Shown here one piece after another: positions 7,858 through 15,800 of a stretch of 18,782 bases of DNA. Every line of letters starts with the position of its first letter. Position 1 is the first letter of the stretch. Source of the stretch: Acanthamoeba sp. SK_2022b. Its lineage: Eukaryota > Discosea > Longamoebia > Acanthamoebidae. The stretch covers positions 1 to 18,782 of the forward strand of contig JANDJZ010000245.1 of the NCBI GenBank assembly GCA_027943245.1, given 5' to 3'. The translations under genes and the position numbers were made by a program. The notes under the pieces were generated by a model. It searched no databases and was not told the DNA's origin. It worked only from the letters and a program-made list of their open reading frames with translations.

Positions 7858-8853
7858 TCAGGCCGAGCGGCTGTCGTGTTCGGTTGCCACCGCTTCTTCT
7901 TCGCCGACGACGCCATCGGGTCCACACGTGAAGATAGAAACGTCGTCGTCGCTGGCCATGGATGGATGGGTCTTCGGTTCCTCGCTGGCCTCGCTAGGGG
8001 ACAAGAGAGGAACAAGCTGCAGAAGCGGAATGCAGACATAGGGCTCCTGGACATGAGAAGGCGGCAGGGCGCGCATCTGGAGCTCGATGTTCTTGACGCC
8101 AGCCATAGCAGGATGCTGGCAGAGGGAGGCCACAAGCTTGGCCCACATGTCCCAGGCCCGAAGTTCCTCGAAAGACCAAGACGCGAACTGCCATGTGTCG
8201 CAAGCAACGAACCGAAAGGCGTCATCAGACAGCTTGCCGGTTAGAGCGAGGGCGCGGAGCACATACGCCGCGAAGGGTAGTGATGCTCATCGGCTTCTTG
8301 TCGTCTCCGTCGGTCGTATCCATCGCATTGTCTTCGGACTCTTCTTGCTGAAGGGAGGAGCCTGCACTGACTCTCAGCTCATGTTGGAGTGCCTTCTGCC
8401 GCGAGTTAGGCTTCGGTTCCCGGTCGTAGTGGCGCAGGATCTTGATCATTTTCAACCGAGCGAAGCGCCATTGCACTGAAGACAACTGATTCGATCGAAG
8501 CGTGACCTTCACTGCAGCAAGTTCTCTGGTTAGGATTTCCTGTCAGCTCGCCAAGAGAAGAGAAAGACTGCACGTGGTTCTTCAGATGTTGAATGGAGAC
8601 GGTCAACATGGCCTGGCGGTCGGTGAGGTTTCAGCTGGCTCAGTTCGAAGAGGTTTCGGGTCAGCAGTCTCCCGCAGCACTCGGCATCGTTGTGTCCGAA
8701 AGCGAGCAGGATAACGGCGAGATCCACCTTGCTGAGAGCTTCGAGCACTCTAAGGGAGGCGTGCTTACGTATTAAGTCTTGGCACTCGGAGAAGCCGGCC
8801 TCATCCAAGACTTTCGCCTGTACTCCGCTTGTTCTACGCATTCCGGTGCTCAT
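7858..8853 (-). CDS. Hypothetical protein, reading frame uncertain
   Basis: I do not recognise this protein. From ATG at 8853 one frame gives MSTGMRRTSGVQAKVLDEAG and a helix-rich stretch with LSKVDLAVILLAFGHNDAE. Later coding-like parts lie in other frames: KVTLRSNQLSSVQWRFARLK (about 8510-8450), an acidic linker EESEDNAMDTTDGDDKK, and LSDDAFRFVACDTWQFASW through to TGA at 7858. One spliced model is 8853-8574, 8511-8267, 8232-7858 (299 residues). Its first intron (62 nt, GTGCAG...CTAAC...GCAG) looks real; the second would be only 34 nt (GTATGT...CTAAC...AAG) or 79 nt with acceptor at 8188. Alternatively each frame change is a one-base shift, since NLTDRQAMLTVSIQHLKNHV in the third frame also looks coding. 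Helical composition suggests a soluble protein; no membrane segment or catalytic motif is evident. Confidence 0.45.
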
Positions 8854-9145
8854 CGTCTAGGCTGATTCCCTTTCGGCTCGCTACGCGTACCGAGAAGAGT
8901 ACCAGAGAGAGCGACGCGGTGGTAGTACTTGCACGCGCGCTTGGCTTATGTAGAACTGATGGAAACCCGAGTTGTCTGCTCCTGCCTCCGTTTGGCGCCG
9001 GCGGTTGAAGCCCGGTAAAATCCCAACACCGCTTCGTTGAATAAATGTCGACACCGCTAAACGGCGGAGCCAATCGTGTTGAATCACAGAAGCTGCACAG
9101 GGTGGAGGAGGAGCAAGGAGGAGGAGAAGGTCTCTAAGGAAGTGT
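8854..9145. other. Intergenic spacer between RBM17 and the hypothetical gene
   Basis: About 290 bp holding the 3' untranslated region of the splicing-factor gene and the presumed promoter of the next minus-strand gene. A GGAGGA-rich purine stretch lies at 9105-9130 (+ strand). No TATA box is obvious and no further gene is seen. Confidence 0.5.
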
Positions 9146-11122
9146 CTAGTATTCATCAGGATGACTGGCAAGGTCCCCGTGCTCCCACCTCTCTTCATCG
9201 AAGAAGATGGCCTCGACTTGGCGCTTGGCGAAGAATCGTCCATGCAAACTGTTGATGGCTGATGGTGGCGAAGAGGGGAGGGTGAGTCCACACCATGACG
9301 ATGAGCTGGCTGCTCACCACCCACCATGATTATGATCATGATGCTGATGTTGATGACAGCGACGATTTCATCATCATCATCATCGAACCGCATCACCCCC
9401 CACCCCCACGGCCCGCCCACACAGTCAGTCGCCGCTTGTGTACCCTTGAGCGCAGACTCGAGCGTCGTGAACTGCACGAAGATGCGGACGGACTTGTCGG
9501 AGGGCACCATGGGGTTCTTCTCTTCGTAGATCTTGCATCGCACCACCGGGCCGTACTTGGTGCACTCCTCGGCGGTCTCCGACTCGAGGTCCTCGTCCAC
9601 CTCGCCCGGCCCCACCATGTTCTGGACGCAACACAACGCGCAACGACGTGAGCTCACGGCCGACCAGCACCTTCTCCTGCGCAGCCCAACCAAGCGGCAA
9701 GTAAGGGGAAGGCGGTCATACCCGGAGCAGAATGACTTTGCTCGACTCGACTTTTCGTCGCTGCGACAGGCTCCCTGGCTTGGAGTTGACGTCGATGATG
9801 ACACCGGTGGACGGGCCTTTTCCCTTTAGCTTCTTGTGCTCGAGCGGGTTCAATATGCCCTGGCCCTCCCTGCCCAAGCCTGCGAAAGTGGCCGTGGAGC
9901 GCCAACGGTTAGCGCACAGTGCGAGGACAACTGCTGCTAGAGCGATTGGTGCAGGAGACATACCTCGTCCCTCTTTCCAGCCCATCTTCTTCATCATTTG
10001 TTCGGCTACAGAGAGGCCGCCGCCGCCGCCACCGCCGTCGCCATTGCCTCTCGTGGGCGTTGGAGAAGGAGCAGGATTATCGAAGGACGGCGGTGGCGGG
10101 ATGTGGTTTGAGACGCGCGGCACGGACGAGGAGCGTGTCGGCAGTTCCTCTGTGTCGTATCCGTACGGGTCGTGCACGTGTGAAGGAGTCATCATCGCTG
10201 GGGCCGGTGTGGTGACAGAGGTTCCCGCGCTCAACTGTGCCCGCCGCCTCCAAGCCTAATCGAACGCGGCAGAAGAAATGAGGGCGCAATCGGCCGAGTA
10301 GGAGCTCGAACAACTGGACGTACCTCTTCTCCCGAGACGTTGAGGTCGAGCTTCGCCGAAGTGGGAGGAGGAGAGATCTCCCTCGCTCGAGATGGCTGGG
10401 GCGGAGGTGAGTAGCGATGGTGGGAGCTGCTTCGGGGTGGTTCCCGGAAGTCGTCCTCCTCCATGGGCACCCCTTGCTGTAAGCCCCACTGCTGTTCTCG
10501 CTGCTGGCGTTCCATCTCTCGGTGGTGTGCTCTGGCTTGGCGCTCGTTGACATACTCTTCATAATCGTTGGGTCGGGCGGGATCATATTCATCTACGTCT
10601 CTTGGCCCAAGGCGTGAAGCTGCGCCACTCATCCTCGAGGGCATAAGCTCAACACCACCTGGTTTGCTGGGTGTGCCCGCGCTGGAGTTGATAGTTGGTT
10701 GAAGATGGGGAGTAGTCTTGAATCGGTTTGCGCCCAGATGGATGAAGGTCAATCAAGCTGACGAGCTAATGGAGGATACGCGGTGGTGCAGGAGGTACTA
10801 TTTCTTCTTTTATCTTCGCCTGGGCCACGCTCAGTGGCGTTCGTGCGCCTTTGGGAGGCTGGGGCTGTTGCAATCGCTTGCGCTTGAGCAGCACATTTTG
10901 GGCCAAAACTGATGGCACGTTGGCAATCTTTTCGCCTCCTGTGAATTTGGAGGTGCTTGACCAGCCTGGGAAACTGTCAGGCAGGATGAACCAAGATGGA
11001 TATCGATTAATTGCCAGTTCCTTACCTGCTGCGGTGGCCGGTTTCGCCTCGGTGGTCTGGGCAGTTGTGATGTTATTCGTGCCCGCCTTGGGGGCTGAGA
11101 GGTCCGAGTAGAGATCAAACAT
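9146..11122 (-). CDS. RBM17: Splicing factor SPF45 / RBM17 (DRT111-type)
   Basis: SPF45 is a nuclear alternative-splicing factor that binds ULM peptides of U2AF65, SF1 and SF3b155 and helps select 3' splice sites. Exons (minus strand): 11122-11026, 10965-10799, 10716-10324, 10255-9964, 9879-9722, 9621-9444, 9258-9146; introns of 60, 82, 68, 84, 100 and 185 nt, all GT-AG with matching phases. The product has 465 residues (human 401). The N-terminus MFDLYSDL...GWSSTSKF matches human MSLYDDL...GWSKNFK. DVDEYDPARPNDYEEY (about 127-142) is the family's conserved linker. A G-patch spans about 301-335 (KKMGWKEGRGLGREGQG). The UHM at 370-465 has NMVGPGEVDEDLE with its acidic helix and HGRFFAKR, giving the R-x-F motif (R436, F438) that binds ULM tryptophan. 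It ends at TAG 9148-9146. The fourth exon could instead start at 10234. All functional landmarks are intact, so it is probably active. Confidence 0.9.
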
Positions 11123-11530
11123 TGTGCTACTTGGCGCGAGTGCTGATGGGCAACATAAATCGTAAAAAGACTCACCAAAGAAAAAGGGCCGGATAAGTCC
11201 AACGCAAAGGGAGAAAGTTATTTAAAATCTGTTCATGAAAAAGGCTAATCTCCTCACTCTCACTTAAGACCCAGCCATTAAGATGGTACAGATCTGTGCC
11301 AATGTCATTGAATCACACCAAGCGAAGAGGTTAGGAAGAGAATATCAATGAACAATGGAGAACTGCATATAAAAGGGTGAGTGTTTGTAACAGAGTGTTT
11401 GGAAAAAAGTAACAATATCACTTTTTAACAAACCTAAAAACTGGTGTACATGATGGCAAGATTGAAGGTACTTTACATGTACATGTGGACTGGAGCACCA
11501 GATGATGGTCTATTCACAGGTGAAGAGTTA
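11123..11530. other. AT-rich spacer upstream of RBM17
   Basis: The first 100 bp are presumably the promoter and leader of the minus-strand RBM17 gene. From about 11215 the sequence becomes clearly more AT-rich than the flanking genes. A TATAAAA (11368-11374, + strand, in GCATATAAAAGGG) resembles a core promoter but no + strand gene follows. A short palindromic TACATGTACATGT lies at 11475-11487. No gene is seen. Confidence 0.4.
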
Positions 11531-12091
11531 TTACAAATTTTGGATGATCAAAGTATATGGAGACACCCCTGCTCTTTCATCAAATGGAAAACCACATGAA
11601 AGAACAGAACCATGGGGCACAGCTCCTTCAGTTCCATGATCTTTCCATCTACCCATGGAGGAGATCCACCAGTGCACTTGCAAACATTGGCGCTGCACTG
11701 AGATGATTTTGCCAATCCCAGAAGTCATCAGTTGTTTTTCACTGTCTGGATGTACAGCAACCCAGAGGCCAGGGGCAAAGTTGAAGTTTTTTTACAGTTG
11801 GTGCAGTTCTGCTATGCACAAGGCGCACATGAGTTTGCAGTTGGGTGAGTGAGCTTTCCTGTGGCGCAGCAAGTTGAGGGTGTGGGGAGAGTCCATCAAA
11901 GACTGATGCCCAGCTTGCTTCATGCATTTCAAAGAGATCAGCCCATTCTCCAAGCTCAGCTGCAGTGAATAGAGGTTCCCAGCAGTTGTCATGTAGGTCT
12001 TGAATGACATCAGAGGGCAAGGGAAGGATTTTGCATGGAGCGCCTGTTGTGGTGTTGTTGATGTTAGCTCACCCACAAAATGGTAGATCAA
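11531..12091 (-). pseudogene. Frameshifted AT-rich reading frames, probably a transposon remnant
   Basis: Two overlapping minus-strand frames look coding in turn: DVIQDLHDNCWEPLFTAAEL and what follows (frame from 12020), then HRKAHSPNCKLMCALC, a TAA stop (11794-11792), FAPGLWVAVHPDSE, IGKIISV, CLQVHWW and YTLIIQNL up to TAA at 11531. The last part follows a pattern (WVAVHPD, IGKI, VHWW, late hydrophobic strand) that I associate with small SH3/chromo-like domains closing proteins of eukaryotic DNA transposons, but this is from memory and weak. Frame changes, an internal stop, AT-rich base use and uninterrupted sequence without introns all differ from neighbouring genes and suggest acquired, decaying DNA. 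Confidence 0.4.
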
Positions 12092-12801
12092 AAGATTGTT
12101 TGTAAACCTTTACATATCTACCTTGTAATATCATTATGGTGTTGAAGCCACTGCCCAAACGGCCTCCTTCTGATTGCCAAACACTGCAGTACACCTGAAA
12201 ACATAACAACCAGGCACTCAAGTGTTTCTCTTTTACATTTGGCACCCATAAGTCGCCCCTGCTCCTCTAGTCCCAGTGTTGAGGGCAAGTGGCCAAGGTG
12301 CCCTCTGGAGGTCCTGCCTCAAGAAAAGCAGCCCACTTCTCATCTCTTTAAAATTGCTGAAGTTATCAAAAAGGCCGATTGGAAGAGATCACGGAAGAGA
12401 TTGAGGGTGTGGGCTACACTGCGGTTCCTGTTTCACTTACCTCCGTAACATGTGTGTACGAATTTTCTTTTTCACAACATCAAGAGCACGGGGGGAGGGT
12501 AAGGCCGCGTCTGTCACTCGTGTCCCCCGGCATTTCGCAGGAAGAGGCTCCTCCTAGGTGATCAACTACCGTAATTGCGTCGTTCCCGGTTTCCACGTTG
12601 GTTGCACTACCTTTTCACGACACTTAATCAGCCAATCACCATTTTAGCGTCGGAGCATGCTCCCGTCGTGCTCCCCATTGTGCCCTCCCCGTTGTGCATA
12701 TCAAGTCTCCCGGACCGGCACACAGGCCACAAAACAAGCCGCCGAGCGCTGCTCACCACACGCTCCGACGACTGCAAAGCACCTCACCACCCTGTCTGGC
12801 C
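12092..12801. other. Spacer upstream of the receptor gene, with a possible ORF fragment
   Basis: The first part continues the AT-rich segment. On the + strand 12239-12380 reads SHLFKIAEVIKKAD and then, after a one-base shift, LEEITEEIEGVGYTAVPVSL; this could be a broken gene fragment of unknown family. From about 12490 the composition returns to GC-rich. A CCAAT box (12632-12636) lies 170 bp before the receptor ATG and may belong to its promoter. Nothing else is recognised. Confidence 0.35.
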
Positions 12802-15800
12802 ATGACGCGCACCCGTACGCTCCTCCATCTCTTGGGATACCCCCCCTGTCTTCTTCTTTTTCTTTTATCACCTTCCACATGCTTGAGTTCAAGCACGCCC
12901 CTCTTCTGGTTATTCCACTGGAAAAACGGACCAATCCCACACTATTCCCGCACGAGGCTCATTTCGAAAACTTTCTGTCCGCCTTCAGGTGATTGGGCCA
13001 ACTTTCTGTCACTGGCTTTCCTGGTTAGTTGCTTCATCCCCGGCGGGCGGGCCATCACCGTGTCGGGGTTGGGCGATGCCTCACAGGGCCCGCTGTGGGC
13101 CGCATGGGGAGATGGTGGGAGCCCACCTTCCTTCTCCAAAATTGGCGTTTTCTTACGGTTGCATGTGCAGGCTACCAGTTCAAAGCCGACAACGTGATTC
13201 TTGAGTATGCTGCGGAGTCCAGCGTAGAGTCAGCAGCGGCCAAACTGGCCTCTGGCGAGGCATCGTTTGTGGGCCTGGACGGTCACATATCCGAGAGCAA
13301 CAAGGCTGTCTATCCCTCCGGCATTGTCGAGGTGCCGGTGGCCGGCGGGGCCCTCGTTATGGTTTACAACCTACCCGGTGACACTTCGCTGGTGAGACAC
13401 CTCCCACAGTTGTACAACAACCTGAAGAGCGGGGCTCATCTCCTCCGCGTACCAGGTGCTGGACGCGGAGACGATGGCCGCCATATGGACTGGACGCGTT
13501 GTGAAGTGGAACGACTCCCTGATCGCCTCTCTCAACTCCAACGCAACGGCGTTGCCTAACCAGGACATCATCCTTAGCTTCATGTGCGTCAATGACGAAT
13601 TACCCGCTTGCTTACTCAACAAGCTACTGTTGGCTCACACTAGAGTTATCAGGAGCGTGGACGACAGCATCACCACCCTGTACAAACGTGCCCTTGAAGC
13701 CTTCAATTCGAGTCTCGCGGATGTGAACTTTGCCGAGCTCTTGCCAGTCACGCGACAGCACGCCGCCGCCACAACGGCCGACAGGCTCTCCTTCGTGCAG
13801 GTGCGACCTCTGCTTGCCTCACTCACCACACTGTCGGCTAAATCGGACCGCTATGCTGTCTATCACAGAACAACCCATACAGCATGACGTACGTCGAATT
13901 CTCGAGCACTCTTCGCGGCAGCCTGCCCTTCTTCGAAATGAAAAACAAGGCGGGCCATGTGGTCTCTCCCTCCGCCGACTCCGTCCACGCAGCCATGGAT
14001 GACTTTGACTACCTAGTCGACCAAGGTATGCGTGCCTGTGTCTGTTCATGGCTGCGTGAGCGAGGCCCTAAAAGAGTTGGCCGGGGACCTGTAGGTGAGC
14101 TGAATGTCGACCTATTCAACGGCGAGGGCGCCGAGTCGTGGCCTCTATCCTATCCGGTGATGGCCGGCCTCCTCGGTAACTCGACTGGCTACTACGGCGA
14201 TTGCACAAACGTGCAGGAACTGGTGAATCTGCTCAGTTGGACCATGATCAACGACCGTGCCGCGAGCGCGCTCTCCTCGACCAACTTCTTTCCTCTGACC
14301 ATCGTCTACTTCAAGCGGGCCGTGGACTTGGTGGGTCGCATCCAGTGCGGCGGCGAGAGAGCGCTGAGTGCTGCCTACTTGATCGGGCAGGGCACCTCGC
14401 TGCAGGCCATCAACGACTGGGTCCAGGCCTACAGCTCCAACTCTTTCGTGCTCAAGGTACGTGCAGCTTTCCCGCGCGCCTTCTCTCGGTTGCCTAGTCG
14501 CTGATCCGCATTGTGGTTTTTGTCTACCAGTACTACCCCACCGCTAGCGTAACCGCTCTCGTCAACCTGGGCCAAGGTACCTATGGTTGTTGCCCTACGC
14601 AAGTTGTCAAGCTAACGACCTGTCCTTGCGTATCGCAGGCGATCTGGACTTTGCCCTGGGGTTGCCGTCCAGGTTCGTTAACGACAATGCATGTGAGGCT
14701 AGCCTCGTTCTCATGTTTATCCTTTTCAACCATCAGCATTGAGCTGCCGGATACGGATGACGAGAAGAAGCGGGACGATGATGATGATGATGATGACGTG
14801 AGTCTTGAGACGTTCGAAGGCACTGCAGCAGCGGTCTTCCCCGTATGCAATGCACGTCTCCCCGCAGCCGTGTGTCTCGTGGTAATTTTGTCATTTACTG
14901 GCAGCCACCGGCAGATTCCTGAATTGCGTGACTCCGATCTGTCGCTCACACTGAGCTTGGACATCATCGTTTCCATCTATCTCAATCGGGTCACATACTG
15001 GGATGACTCCGAGGTGCGGCTTGCATTCACCCATTTGCCATGCTTTTGTACCTTTTTTGGCTCATGTCCACCTCACCGCACAGATCTTGGATCTCAACCC
15101 TGGTCTTTCGTTGCCTCACCAGCCAATCCGCACCATCGTGGAGACCTCGTACTCTCGTATGTTTACAGCTCCCTTCCACTTGACAATGCACTTGTATCGC
15201 ATTGAACTTAAGTGAGCTTCATCGCAGTGACGACCGCCACTTTCACCGAGGCTCTGTCCAGACATGACGCAGAGTTCGCCTCCACAGTAAGTTACCTACT
15301 GCAACCTACCCTCACCGGACTCTCATTCTCACTCGTCTGTCTTGGTTGGATTGATCTGCCCAGGTGGGCAGTGGGTTGAACGTGAGCTTCCCCATCCAGT
15401 CGTCTAATCCCGAAACCTTGTCGGTCGACCTGTCGATGACCTCGCTCGTGGCCTACGTCGGTTCGTGCTCTCTGCATGTCCACCCGTGTAACCAACAGTA
15501 GCTCCGATCTCATATTGATTGCCTTGGCTTTTGCTTGTTCGGTCTTTCAGCCAGCGTTCCGTATTCCTTCACGTGGTTCATCAGCGGCAACTCTCACCCC
15601 AACCTGACCATCGCGCATCTTCTCAACCCGAGTGGCAACGTGGTGGCGGCCAGTTGGGCTAGCGTGCAGGCCGCCTTGACCGACCTCGCCGATAGCGCCA
15701 CCGGCCAATTTCTCCTGTGTACGCCACCCCCCCAACGGGTTCCAGAACACCAATGCTGACGGCTAGTGTCATCTTCAACAGCCGAAGCAGCCGACGCGTG

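Noticed and set aside
8230..8630. Programmed +1 frameshifting in the hypothetical gene
   Set aside because: No slippery codon followed by a stop is present at the switch points, and introns or indels explain the frame changes more simply.
8881..9804. Single 307-codon minus-strand frame as one gene
   Set aside because: Only 9621-9444 inside it is an RBM17 exon; the rest reads through introns, the 3' untranslated region and the last exon in the wrong frame.
13029..15718. Receptor ectodomain as a phosphate transporter subunit
   Set aside because: The PstS-like fold is fused to EGF, membrane helix and kinase and there are no ABC transporter partners; a sensor role fits better.
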